A program made the translations under genes and the position numbers. Under the pieces are notes generated by a model. The model did not search any database, was not told the DNA's origin, and saw only the letters and a program-made list of their open reading frames with translations. A stretch of DNA of 64,000 nt from Ampelomyces quisqualis (taxonomy: Eukaryota; Ascomycota; Dothideomycetes; Pleosporales; Phaeosphaeriaceae), in assembly GCA_018398575.1 (NCBI GenBank), contig JAGTXZ010000010.1:1-64000 (forward strand). Reading direction: 5' to 3'. Of the stretch, positions 12,276-23,095 are shown one piece after another (position 1 is the first letter of the stretch; every line of letters begins with the position of its first letter).

Positions 12276-12610
12276 ATTAGATTACTTATTTTACTCTAGG
12301 TATAGATATATTAGATTAAATATATTAAGCTAAGAATAAGCTTAATTAGATAGGCTAATTCTAATATCTAAGTAATATATTTAGATATTATATATAATAA
12401 TTCTATAATCTTCTAATTTATATACTTTGTTATTTTAAGTTAATAGCTTTCTACTATAATATTCTTATAGAAATATAAGAGAAATAGATTCTTAGAAAGT
12501 TTATATTAATTTAATTTATAGTAATATACTTGCTATATTTTTACAGAAGAGCATACTATATATTACTTTAGTTGTAAACTTCCTACACTATTACTAGCTT
12601 TAAGTTATTA
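12276..12610. other. Very AT-rich spacer at the block border
   Basis: No open frame and no recognisable element. The AT-rich composition ends within about 15 bp of the stop codon of the dehydrogenase gene. Confidence 0.6.
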
Positions 12611-12618
12611 TCTGTACC

Positions 12619-13599
12619 TTAAGTATACTTCTTTGTTGCCTCCTCGCAGAATTCCCAAACTTCAGCTGCTTTTCCTTCTCCGCCATCGTCCTTTGGGTGT
12701 GCGGCGAGTGCAAGATCTTCCCTTATCGCTGTGCTGATACGGCCCCATGGAAGGATGTAGCTTCCGTTACTCTCTAATGTGATATCTGGCGAGAGACCGG
12801 CGTAGAGTTCCGTGTAGGCAGCAAATACTGGCTTGTATAGTAGCGGCCATGCAAGGTACCTAAGCATCGGAGTGTGTCGGAAAAGCTGGGTGTTGGCTGC
12901 ACCAGGATTTATCGAAACGCTAATAACGCCTTTCGCAGGACCCTCGCGTCGCGCAAACTCGCAACTCAGCAAATAGTTCATGGTCTTCGAGGTAACATAG
13001 TTGCGTGTTTGGTCCTTTGGGGTGTCCGTGAGGTCGGAAAGGATGACTCCACCTCTGGGCGCTGAGAGTTCCATAATCTGGCTGCTGAGCCAGACAACAC
13101 GTCCGGTCACAGGATTCGAGTTCTGCGTTTGCTTCGCTGCTCCGGCTAGCACAGGTAGCAGTAGTTGTGAGAAAAGGAAAGGGCCGAGACAATTTGTTGC
13201 AAGCTGCAATTCGAAGCCTTGATTGGACCGACTGCCTAGTGGGGGCTGCGAGACGCCCGCATTATTCCATAGCACATCAAGCTTGCTTTCCTTTGCCTTG
13301 AACTCGTCTGCAGAGGTCTTGATGGTGCTCAAGTCACCGAGGTCAAGAGCGAGAAAGTGCAGACTACCGCCGTCCAGGGACGACGCCGTTTCGATCTGCT
13401 CGATAGCTTGTCGCGCTTTGTAGGGTGATCGTCCTGCGATGTAGACCTTTCCGCCTTTCTGAAACAAAATTTTGGCTAATTCAAATCCGATTCCTGAGTA
13501 ACCGCCTGTGATCAAGAAGACCTTGCCTCTTTGTGAGCCGATTTCATTCTCCCTGAATGCTGGTGAGGGAGGGAAAAATTGCGAGAACTGTGCCCCCAT
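12619..13599 (-). CDS. Short-chain dehydrogenase/reductase, terpene cluster
   Basis: This is a 326-residue single-exon NAD(P)-dependent oxidoreductase of the SDR superfamily. A Rossmann dinucleotide motif TGGYSGIG lies at residues 31-38, NNAG at 112-115, a candidate catalytic Ser at 172/173, and the Tyr201/Lys205 pair in YVTSK, so the active site is complete. The length is typical of the retinol-dehydrogenase-like or WW-domain-oxidoreductase-like fungal SDRs. The start at 13,599 gives a normal N-terminus before the Rossmann fold. The gene ends 280 bp from the terpene cyclase on the same strand, which suggests it oxidises or reduces an alcohol or ketone on the cluster product (inference). The coding sequence shows no RIP damage although AT-rich DNA begins at its stop codon. 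Confidence 0.9.
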   Translation of the reverse strand: MGAQFSQFFPPSPAFRENEIGSQRGKVFLITGGYSGIGFELAKILFQKGGKVYIAGRSPYKARQAIEQIETASSLDGGSLHFLALDLGDLSTIKTSADEFKAKESKLDVLWNNAGVSQPPLGSRSNQGFELQLATNCLGPFLFSQLLLPVLAGAAKQTQNSNPVTGRVVWLSSQIMELSAPRGGVILSDLTDTPKDQTRNYVTSKTMNYLLSCEFARREGPAKGVISVSINPGAANTQLFRHTPMLRYLAWPLLYKPVFAAYTELYAGLSPDITLESNGSYILPWGRISTAIREDLALAAHPKDDGGEGKAAEVWEFCEEATKKYT

Positions 13600-13882
13600 A
13601 ATGAGTTCGCCTCAGGAAAGTGTAAAAAAATGGAAACAGTAAAATTTCTAGAGCGCGTGCCAGTAATTTAGAGACGCTGTTGGCAAGTTTGGGAGCGGGC
13701 GTAATGGCGACAAGGAGTGACCCGATCGCTTGGTTGACTGTCAGAGCGTGACGCACGAACGCTTCCCTGAGGCACGGGTACCGGGTAAAGGTAAAGTTTC
13801 ATGCCGAGACAGGTGCAAACCTAGGAAGATAACGATCACCCCACAGTTATCATTGCTCTCAACTCCACTCGGATCATATTTC

Positions 13883-15038
13883 CTAATGGGCTCGTTCCCA
13901 GTCATGGTACCGGGGGCAGTAAATGCTCCACACCAAGTTCCCAATGTAGCTGTACCTCACCGCTTCCAAGTAAGCGACTGTGTCCTTTGACAGCTTTCTT
14001 GCGCCAATGTTCATCAAAGTATAATTGAAAAACGTCATTTCCTCCGCGATCTTCTCCCGACATATCGCGAAGGCCTCGTCTTCCGAGACGGAGCTCTCCT
14101 TCATGATGACCCATATCGCATTGAAGACGTAATCTTGCTCTGCATCCTCAGCAGCTTTCCTCTCTTTCTTCCAGGAGTACATGTCATTCACCAGACTTAG
14201 CCCTGCATAGCCCGGTCTCGCAAGCTCAAAACAAATATCCAGCTCATGTGATGGAATCGTGAGAGCCATGCCAAAGGTTAAAGTGCCGTACCAAATCCTG
14301 TGCGCAACGTCAGAAATTGTTTCGCTCTCACGTTCCGATCATGTGAAGACATACAGCTCGCCGGCGTCTATGATTCTGCTGGGAAGATACTCTGCTAGTG
14401 TCTCGAAATGGTTGATTCTCGTGCGACTGGCAAGCTGGACAAATGTAGCCCACGCCTTCATTGATGTAACTGATCGGACGGAGTCAATCGACATCATATT
14501 TTTCAGAAGCTCGCCTTGGAGGCGCTTTTCGGGTCGCATGTCATGTTCGATTCCATGCTGCAAGACGCTGTTGTCATTGAAAACGTCCAGAATTTCGGCC
14601 TTGCCCACTGAAAGTGACTACATAAAGTAAGTAAGCAAATGTTCGCTGAGAATTCATCATATTTGTCACTCATACATACATTCTTCAACTCCAGTTTCTC
14701 CATCTCATCTACTCTCTATCTTCAGCGCATTGTGAATCGTGGCTGTAGGGACTACACTTACCATCATAAAGAAAGGCAAACTCGTTCGCGTACGACATGA
14801 TCTCAAGTCGCTCCGGTAGGCATTCCGGTACCGTGACCCGGATGAAGCTGTACGATGGTCCCAGCCCTCCTTGGTATCCGTTGAGTGGACTGACTTCCTG
14901 ATTCCAGTCTCTCTGTGCTTTCAGTGCGCCTGATATTTCCTTATCGGGGTCTTGGTGAATACGCAAAGGTACATCGAATGCAAGGCCATCCGTGAGGTAG
15001 GTCTTGTTTGGGACCACTTGTGAGTATCTGAATTCCAT
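13883..15038 (-). CDS. Class I terpene cyclase, stand-alone relative of PTTS cyclase domains
   Basis: My exon model is 15038-14762, 14708-14676, 14607-14355 and 14297-13883, giving 325 residues in one frame; the second junction could shift by a few codons. Splicing at 14762/14708 creates the DDxxE motif (DDEME, residues 92-96), and splicing at 14355/14297 joins the segment before the NSE motif NDMYSWKKE (225-233). Both Mg2+-diphosphate binding motifs are therefore intact. The N-terminus (MEFRYSQVV, then VPECLPERLE and SYANEFAFL) is the hallmark of the cyclase half of chimeric prenyltransferase-terpene synthases (fusicoccadiene and ophiobolin synthase type). The protein stops soon after CPRYHD, about where the linker to the C-terminal prenyltransferase begins in chimeras, and no prenyltransferase sequence follows. 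It would need a prenyl diphosphate made elsewhere. The product is unknown. Confidence 0.85.
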
Positions 15039-15927
15039 TGCCTGCGAAATGATGCCAATTTTTCGTCCGATCAACGTAAAGGAATGCTGGGTGACTTCTA
15101 GGTGCTGTAGCCGCCCGACTGTAGTGATAACAGATCAGCCCTATGCAATTACACAAATACACTAATGCACTATCCTAGTCGCTGCACATGGACCCGCGCT
15201 TCGAGCTTACGCCGGCGACCAAATCACCCATGTCACCGTATGTGAGGTAATACTCTGAGGGGTCACCGGTAAGAGGTACATGAAGCTACACGTTCGGATC
15301 AGTTGCATCCGTATGACACGCTACCAGTCAATCTGAACAGAACGGGCACGACCAAACCGTCAACGTGCCAAGATGTATCATGGGGTATTATTGAAAGTTA
15401 CCAGTTTGGAAGCCAAGCCACCTAAGTTGCGACGCATTAGCAAACGGGGCCTTCTTACACACCTACCACAATATTATCGTCGTGATTGCTTTCTTGTTTC
15501 TGCCTTTTGCTATCCCTATAGCTGCTTTTACAAGCGCTAATAATTAGCTCCAGCAGTAGATTTCTGAATCCCAGCTCAAAAAACTGTCTCAAAAAATCTT
15601 CTTGGCTAACAATATTACCAGGTGCCGATGAGCAGGCCCCTGGTAACATTTAATATTACACTATGATACATCTTGGGCGTTGACGTTTTAGTCGTCTAGA
15701 ACTGAACAGCGAGATACTTGTGCGATCTATTCATATGCTTTGGGATTATCAAGCTCGTGCGCGATGTTGTGAGCGACACGTGCCATATTGGGCGCTACTG
15801 ATGACATGTCAAGTTTGGAATTTCCATCTTGAGCGTCAGGAATCCTGGTGAGCTTTCACTACAAGATTAACCAGTTCACGAGCGGATCTTCACGCATTCC
15901 CCGCAACACCGCACACCCTCCCTTCAT
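15039..15927. other. Intergenic region between cyclase and P450
   Basis: No convincing ORF. Contains the terpene cyclase promoter and the 3' region of the P450. An AT-rich island at about 15,470-15,660 contains a hairpin (separate entry) and may be a small decayed insertion. Confidence 0.5.
15616..15645. repeat. Imperfect inverted repeat
   Basis: The 11-bp arms TACCAGGTGCC (15,616-15,626) and GGCCCCTGGTA (15,635-15,645) pair with one mismatch around an 8-base loop, and both are bordered by AATATT-like sequence. It may be the end of a small transposon remnant or a transcript 3'-end structure; I cannot tell which. Confidence 0.4.
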
Positions 15928-17942
15928 TCACAATACCACTGCGCGAACACCCTTTGTGCTAATCTTTGGCAGGGGAATAAGAAAATCATGCGCATGCTTG
16001 ACGTCGCTCTCGTCCGTGTCAAAGAGGGCCAGTTTGGGACCATTGGGCCGGAATAGAACAGCGATGATGATGCTCATCTCAGCCATTGCGAGACTTTACC
16101 TAACGTGTCAGCATATCTTACGTTATATGTGATTTGACCTTGCATTCTTCAAAAGTGTCTGGTGGGATGAGACTCACTTCATGCCGAGACAATTCCTTGA
16201 GCCCTTACTGAAAGGCACATAGCTCTTGTGCATTTTCGGATCTACCTTTCCTGTCCACCGCTCCGGAACGAAGTCTTCTGGATTCGGGAAAACTGTCGGG
16301 TCAGAATGCTGCAGATAGGCAGACATGCCAACTGGTACCTTGTTATGGTCAGCCGGGCAAATTCATGCTGTATGTAGACCACATACTCCTTTGGGGATGA
16401 GATATTGTCCATATTGAATGGGCTCATCTGGAGATACTCGAGGGAGTCTGTGCATAACTCCATAGCTAAGTCTTGATGTGCGTCCGTCAGCTCAAGGGCC
16501 GTGCACTTAAGCGCGGATGTGTGGCTTACCGGAGAGATTCTTTAAGTATTGCCTGCAGCAAGGGCAGCTTTTCGAGATCTGCCCACGTAGGAACCTGGTT
16601 GGGCCATTCTTTCATAGTTTCGGAGACTTCTGCGCTTAGTGCTACGTAGAGTTCGGGCCGTGAAAGGATATAGAATGCTGCAAATCCAATAGTTCGAGCA
16701 GTACTTGCGGTACCGCCACCGAGGAGGACTTGGGCTTCTTTGGCCAGACGCTCTTCGCTCCGTTCACTTTCAGGCATTTCGCTGTTCACAATAAAGTGGA
16801 ATAGAGAACCAGCTTCCTCTACAGGTTTGCCAGAGATTTCGCTCTCCCGTTTATCTTCCATAGCCTGCCGAATACGTGCTTTTGCAGTCTATCGAGGGAG
16901 TTAGCATTCGAGAGTACCGACAAATTAGTCGCGTAGCGCACATCTTTGAAGTCGTTGAACATCTTTCCAGTTGGGTATGCCCATAGCAAGACGCTCTCTG
17001 GGATCCAGCTCACAACACTGCTTGGTGTCAACAAATCTCGGTGACAGCAACTTACAATTCCTTACGTGACTATTGATGGAAACCCAGTGAAAAGTGGAAT
17101 GGATCGCACAATAGCATGAATAACGTTATACCTGTAGTCACAATCAGCTTGCAGGTTTGTGAAAAGGGGATGATGTGCAGACCAATGGGGAGAGAAATCT
17201 GGGTCGTCCAGAAATTCGTTCTTGTTTTTCGAGCCTAGGCATATCCTGCCAATGATGTCGCCAGAGAAGGCACTGAACGCATGGTCTAAACGAATCACTT
17301 TTCCAGTGCCAGAAAGCTTCAAAAGTCGCTCTTCCAACCTTAGCGCAATGTCTGCGAGCATAGGCTGGAGTTTTTGGATCCCCATGCGTGAGAAGAAAGG
17401 CTCCAGGGGCTTTCTGCGTCTGCGATGAAGGTTGTGCTCTTCCGTGAGAAGGTGCGACCCTTGGTGCAATGTTAGAGATCGATTTGAAAGAGCAGCAAGA
17501 GAGCCTACCATCGAAGTCGATGCCTTTACAGAATACGTCGTAGCTGTTCGTCCGCCGCTTGCTCTCCGTGACGTAAAGCTCGTTGTAGAAGTCTAGGTCA
17601 CTGATAGAAAGCTCTTCCGGGTTCACACGAACTATCGGGCCTTGGGTCGCGATCAGGTTGAGCAAGTGATGGCAGGGCATAGCCGAACCTACCATATTTC
17701 TCGTGCATCTTTTGGATCTCGAAGATGTGCTGGCCGCTCTTCCAGAAATCATAGTAGAACTCATACCAGAACGAAGCCGCTGCTAATTTGGGTCCTGGAA
17801 ATTTCGCGATCGGCGAGAAGTACAACCTGATGATAGCCAAGTACATGGGATACACAACTGCAGCCAAAAATGCAGCTGCAGCGGCGACTTGGAGGTCCAT
17901 GTATTCAGTCAGCGCAGCCATGGTCTGGGAATGGAGAATCAA
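15928..17942 (-). CDS. Cytochrome P450 (trichodiene-oxygenase-like), terpene cluster
   Basis: Eight exons can be joined in one frame: 17942-17693, 17640-17509, 17459-17066, 17017-16942, 16888-16530, 16465-16387, 16338-16178 and 16093-15928, giving 538 residues. There is an N-terminal membrane anchor (about residues 18-42) and then FPGPK. The I-helix GGGTAST is at 341-347, the K-helix ESLR at 401-404, a PERW motif follows, and the heme loop FSKGSRNCLG has its ligand at Cys480. The HRRRRKPLEPFFS segment is typical of the trichodiene oxygenase/benzoate-hydroxylase-like fungal group. Everything needed for a functional ER monooxygenase is present. Substrate by context: the cyclase product. Downstream in-frame Met codons (residues 8 and 15) are alternative starts. 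No frameshift or RIP-type stop was seen. Confidence 0.88.
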
Positions 17943-18829
17943 GATGCTGGCCGGTCTTTCGAGACATGCAAGTGTTATCTAAATGCGTCGATAGCTTATG
18001 GGATGCGAGACAAGCTTTCCACATCCGGGAGGACTCATAGTACTGCTTCCTGGGCGCATATGAACGAAAACGCCTCGGCTTCAGGAGCAGACCCTCATTG
18101 GCTCTAATCCAGTATGAGATGAATTTATTCGACTTCTTGTTGCACATTACGGAGTAACCCTGGAGAGTTTCCCTCTTAAGCGTCAGGAAACAGTAAATCA
18201 AGCATTGCGGATGCGATGAATCCGATCTCTGCCCACCCTGATCGAGGTGCCTTGCTGTGCGCCTTGCCACCACTGTGTCATAGCTGAATGTAGATCAAGC
18301 TTGTGGATTACGATCAGCGAAGCAACTGTGTGCAATTCTGACAGTATGTGACACGGAAGCCGTTGATGTGGGCCTGGTCGGATTTTCGGACACCGAAGAT
18401 GTAGTTATTGCGCTGCAGCACCCCTGCATAGTATCAAAAATACATCATGTGAACTCGTATTCCTCAATCAACGCTAGCTACGTGCCCAAACGTGCTTGCA
18501 ATCACAAGAACCCTGTCACGCATGTCACGCTAAATGCCGGACTACAGGAAGGTGGCATTGCTCTGCAAAACGATTTGCCGGTTGTCATCACCCGGGTTCA
18601 TGATGTACCTCACGTCGGATTCACCAGAAATATTTTCCAGTGCCGTCTCCACATAGCCATTTTACATCTGCAAGCGATGCAGTTTGTTGTACTTGAGCAC
18701 TCTTCACCCACGCCTACCGGTGTCGCTACATGGGCAAGCTGATCGAATGGCCAGTAGCCTTGACCGAATTTATTTAGGTTCGCAAAGGCCCTTATATGAT
18801 ACTTCCTGCGTGCATCGCTGACTCCCATT
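17943..18829. other. Intergenic region between the two P450 genes
   Basis: Only short, unsupported frames. Contains the promoter of the first P450 and the 3' end region of the second. I see no further gene. Confidence 0.5.
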
Positions 18830-20469
18830 TCACATTGCTCGAGGCTTTATGCTTACATATATGGGTCGTTTCTCAACCAAGAGAAAAGTCTTGAGGTCCT
18901 CCCATGGATAGCTTCTCCCTGCAACAGTTCCAAGATCAAAAGTGAACAGCAATTTTGATAGTATCAAGCGCATTTCAGCCCATGCTAGATGCTTCCCAAG
19001 ACAGCTACGCGGTCCGACGCTGAATGGTTCAGTGGCTCGACGTTTGTCGTGATAGTAAGGTGATTCCGATCTGGTAGAAGCTTCTGAAAGCCATCGCTCA
19101 GGCTCGAACGCGGTCGCGTTTTGAAAGTTATTTGGGTCACGATTAATTGTCCACGCTTGAATGGAAACTGGTGTCTGGATTAAGATGATATCAGCATCCA
19201 CCGTCAGGTTGTCTTGTGGGTAGGGAATCATACACCTCCTGGTAGCCAAGTTCCACAAACAGTGTCTCCACCTGCTGGGACAATCCTAGGTAACACCCAA
19301 GGTATTGCTGGGCATAGTCGCAAAGATTCTAGAATCACGGCGTTGAGATATGGAAGATCCTGGGCAGACTCCAGCGTAATCTCTTCCAGATTCCGAAAGC
19401 TCGAACGTATCTCGACAGTCAGTAATGATAGCTTTTCAGAATTCCGAGTGAGATAATTCACTGCTCCGCAAAGAGTCGTCGCTGTAGTCTCACTCCCGGC
19501 GGTAGTCAGAATCATGAAGGTCGCGCTGATCTCGCCCGGCGTCATGCCTTCTTCTCCTGGTGTTTTGTGTAGTACATGAGACATCAAATCTGGTCGATCA
19601 AGTTCCCAATTCATCCTTCGATTCACCTTCTCAACGATCTGTTGGTAGTGATCCTTCTGCACCTTCTTCAGCGAGGGAGGTATGCACTTCATCAACATGA
19701 ATTCGATCCAAGGATAGAACCGTGCGGAGATAATGAAACTAGCAGCTTTGACGCTATTGAAGAGAAGAGCAATCCATGGGTGATACCGGGAGTCTTCCAA
19801 GCAGTTGAAAGATTCTCCAAATCCGAGATCACCGAAAATGTCAAATGTCGTAAAGTTCATCCAGGGAGCTATATCGATCTCGAGAGGTTGACCAGCTGCC
19901 AGTTCTTTTGTCTGCTCTTCTATCCTTTGTACTAGGAGATTGACGTATCTTTGTACGAAAGGTTCCTGGCTTCTGAGAGCCCGGAGTGTGAAACCAGGTG
20001 CAAGAGCTTTTCGAATTTTCGCATGCACTTCGGGATTGATGGCATTAATAATAGAGCTGGGGTGGCCTGGCTGTGAGCTCCACCATAAGGGATCTTTCAA
20101 GAAGGGTTGGTGGTTTGGACGCGGTTGATGAATGTCTCCCCACGCCTCTCTAGACGCGAATGTGACCTCATTGGGTGCAATTCTCAGCACCGGTCCATAC
20201 TTCCGATGCAGTTTCTCGATGTCGTGAACAATGGTGCCTCTCAGGAGCGCCCAAATGAAAGGAATGCGAGAGCTTGCCCAGCTTACAGGGCCTGGAACAC
20301 GCGACAGCGGGTGAAAGTACAGGTTGTAGGCTACTTTCGCGGTGGGATACTAGCCGCGTTAGCGATGTTGCGGCTTGAGAATTGTCGTGCGTACCAAAAA
20401 AAGCAACGCAGCCAGCACTAGCAGCGGGTTGCTAGCGGTGAATCCGGCCTCGTCAGATTTGGTGGCCAT
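18830..20469 (-). CDS. Cytochrome P450 (isotrichodermin C-15 hydroxylase-like), terpene cluster
   Basis: Three exons (20469-20395, 20349-19234, 19174-18830) give 511 residues. The small first exon encodes a hydrophobic anchor and is joined across a 45-bp intron to YPTAKVAYNLYFHPLSRVPGP, the proline hinge typical of CYP65-like fungal enzymes. The I-helix is AGSETT (309-314), the K-helix ESLR (366-369), then PERW, and the heme loop FSVGPRSCLGK has Cys455 as ligand. The 59-bp intron at 19,175-19,233 splits the segment before the PERW region and restores the frame. All key residues are present. It is co-oriented with the other P450 and probably performs a second oxidation of the terpene scaffold (inference from context). 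Confidence 0.9.
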
Positions 20470-20985
20470 CTTGAGTTCGCAACAATTGATGGGGCAATAG
20501 GTAGGCCTGCCGGAATCATGGGTGTGCTACTTGTCTAACAGCGTCGGCGCTCATATCGCGAACGCGAAGCTAAGGTTTTATTTAGAAGCCAGAAGTGAAC
20601 AAACGGACTGGTCTCATTCCACCAATAATGGCACTAATATTAGCCGATTAGCCTGTTCGAGCATCATATAGCATAAGCGCTAACCCAGACATCGCCAAAG
20701 GTCCTTCGGGGTTCCGTAATCTAGAAATCATCCGCCCCATCACAACCCCTTCAGAATGAGGAGCGGAGCACAGCATATCGATATCAGGAACACGCCTACC
20801 ATGGCATACCCAGATTGGCACGGACCAAGATAGATCTCTTTGGTCTCCGAAACGATTAAGAGTGCGCCGGGTGGCGCTTCCACATCTTGCGTAGGAATTA
20901 AGGCTGCCTTGACGCCCTTCTACTCTGATTCACGCAACACTTGTGCTGTTTTTTCCATTTACTTCACGGCCGAATCACTGCCATA
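20470..20985. other. Divergent promoter region, P450 / 7TM gene
   Basis: A 516-bp interval separates the minus-strand P450 from the plus-strand membrane protein gene, so it must hold both promoters. No ORF and no specific regulator site that I can defend. Confidence 0.5.
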
Positions 20986-22415
20986 ATGGCGACCGGATGG
21001 CTGGGTGTTATTCCCCCTCCACCTGGCGTGGAGGCTAACATCGTGTCTCCCGCCAGTCAAATCCATTCGAATATTGCGCTCCACACAATATGTCTGGGCT
21101 TGGCCACCACGTCCGTCGCGATCCGACTCTATACTCGGATATTCATCACCAAGGCCTCAGTTGGAGTTGATGACTGTAAGGAGCTCAGCGCCGAATATAC
21201 AGAAACATGATAACCTGCTGACATGCTTCCGGAGGCCTCGGTCTACTCTCTCTGGTATGCCGTTCTTCTGAGACGTTTCTTCATTTCGTCGATCTGACTC
21301 GCGATCCAGGCTCTATCGCTCACATTCTCTGGTTTACTCATTAAGAGTCAGTTGTGTCGGCTTTCTACAATAATGAATTCCTCGCTGACATTATGTCTAG
21401 GTTATGATTGGGGTATTGGGCGACATATGTGGGATGTCCCGCCAATGTGGCTGATGCCTGCGTTAAAAGTACTAGCAAATTAAAACTTGTGCACTGCCTT
21501 GGATTTGCTGACTCAAATTACAGTACTTCACAATCGCGCAGTACATCTTCCAGCTCCTTTCGTGCACGATCAAGCTCACATTTCTGGTGTTCTTCCACCG
21601 CATCTTCTGGGCACAGACGAAAGTTCGATATGCTATCTACTTTGGATTTGTGTTTGTTGTATGCACAAACATGGGGCTGCTGTTTGCGACTATCTTCTCG
21701 TGTACACCCATTGCACATGCATGGAACCAGATGCTGGGCGGTCACTGCTGGAATCCCAAGATTCTGCCGTGGCTTTCGGGTGGCTTGAACTTGCTAACAG
21801 ATATATTTGTTCTAATTCTACCAATGGGACCACTGTGGCGTCTCAATATGGTTCGCGATCGCAAGGCGAAGCTGATCGCGGTATTCAGCCTGGGAGCCTT
21901 GTAAGTGTGGTCAGTTTTGGGGTGGACACGCGATTCATACTGACTTGTCTCAAGCGCATGTATTGCCAGTCTGGTTCGACTAGCCCAGACACCGATACTA
22001 TCGAGCAATCTCGATGCGACGTGGAACATCTCCAAGATCGGGGTGTGGGCGTAGGTTCTTCCATTCTCAGCAGAAACAATAGTATAGGTGCCCAGAGCTA
22101 ATAGCTTGCAGTGTTATTGAAGCCAACGTCGGCATCATATGCGCTTCATCATCTCTTCTTCCCGCTTTTTTCGATCGACATTGCCCAGGGGTGGTTCGAA
22201 AGTCCTTATCAAAAGTCTGGTCCTACACCATTAGTCGATCATCTTCATCAAACGACAGAAGCTCAAAGCCGTCCATCTCTCCGCAAACCAACGGCGATTC
22301 GAAGCCAAATGCATGGGCGCAACAACATTTCGTTGAATTGCGCGAGAACGATCAATCGATCGTCAGCACAAAAGGCAGAACAAAAAGCTCAAATCCTAGG
22401 TATCAAGGAGTCTGA
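20986..22415 (+). CDS. Rhodopsin-like 7TM integral membrane protein, TM2 region doubtful
   Basis: The protein belongs to the fungal rhodopsin-domain (PTH11-like/satratoxin-cluster SC1-like) membrane proteins. Exons I can support are 20986-21175, 21401-21468, 21524-21900, 21955-22050 and 22112-22415. They contain RLYTRIFITK...GVDD, then GIGRHMWDVP, FTIAQYIFQ, the TM segments around FLVFFHRIFW and CTPIAHAWNQ, GGLNLLTDIFVLILPM and DATWNISKIGVW. The C-terminal tail is Ser-rich and polar. The family normally has about 35 residues (TM2) between the DD and the GRH motif, but 21,176-21,400 offers no clear exon for it. Either a short cryptic exon exists or the gene is damaged. Genes of this family occur next to fungal metabolite clusters; the role is unknown. 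Confidence 0.7.
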
Positions 22416-23095
22416 AGGAGCTGGCAGTGGTCAGAAAAAACAGACTTCGTCGATCATCGCGTGTTCCAGAGCTCATTAAATAGCAAGATACAAAATGAGA
22501 ACTTTGGTACTTGATATACGTGCCATAGCAACGGCATAGCCACGAGTCTCGGCACTATGTGCATGGAAGTGGAGGACGCCTAAAACGGGACACTGAAGAC
22601 TTGCGACCGTGCATACAAGCAAGACATGAGATAGCTCAAAGACTGTCGCGGCGGCTAAAATATGTGTATTCGTAATTCTGTCGGTATCAACTCATTCGAA
22701 ACGATTATAAATGACTTGCGACAGCCCCTCAACTCTCTCCCGTTACTCGATCCAGGTTCTGGCCAGCACAATCCATGCTCCCGTCGAACTGGGCTTCTAT
22801 CTAGTATCACCAACGTACTCAAAGACCCTGCTTGAAGAATCACATCATATCATCTTCATGTCCATCGTTGATCCTCGTCAATCGGCTTGGAGGGCGGCTA
22901 TTGTGATTGCCGATGCGGCGCTGATCTCCCCTCATGTACACCTCGTGGTAGACAGCAGGTTCTAGCCAATCCCAAGCAATTTTGCGCTTAGATCTGGTTC
23001 CTTAACCAGATGCAGACACTTTGTTTCATCCTACCGTCATCTTTAACATCAATCATGACTGGCATCACAAGGCCATCTCGTCCAGCGAAACAAAC
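22416..23095. other. Intergenic region, no gene seen
   Basis: Contains the 3' regions of the converging 7TM gene and the small TM protein. The frames at 22,655-22,965 have no domain or codon pattern I trust. Confidence 0.45.

Noticed and set aside
133..12610. Possible CRISPR-like or regularly spaced array
   Set aside because: The 26-bp and 81-bp repeats are contiguous tandem units with no spacers, in a eukaryotic telomeric context.
13600..13882. Possible prenyltransferase remnant after the terpene cyclase
   Set aside because: No aspartate-rich or GGPP-synthase-like motif in any frame; the cyclase frame stops at 13,883 and unrelated sequence follows.
15455..15649. 64-residue minus-strand frame between the cyclase and P450
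   Set aside because: Lies in an AT-rich island with a hairpin; composition is not protein-like.
18368..18742. 124-residue plus-strand frame between the two P450 genes
   Set aside because: Antisense to no gene, no recognisable motif, irregular composition; probably chance in a promoter region.
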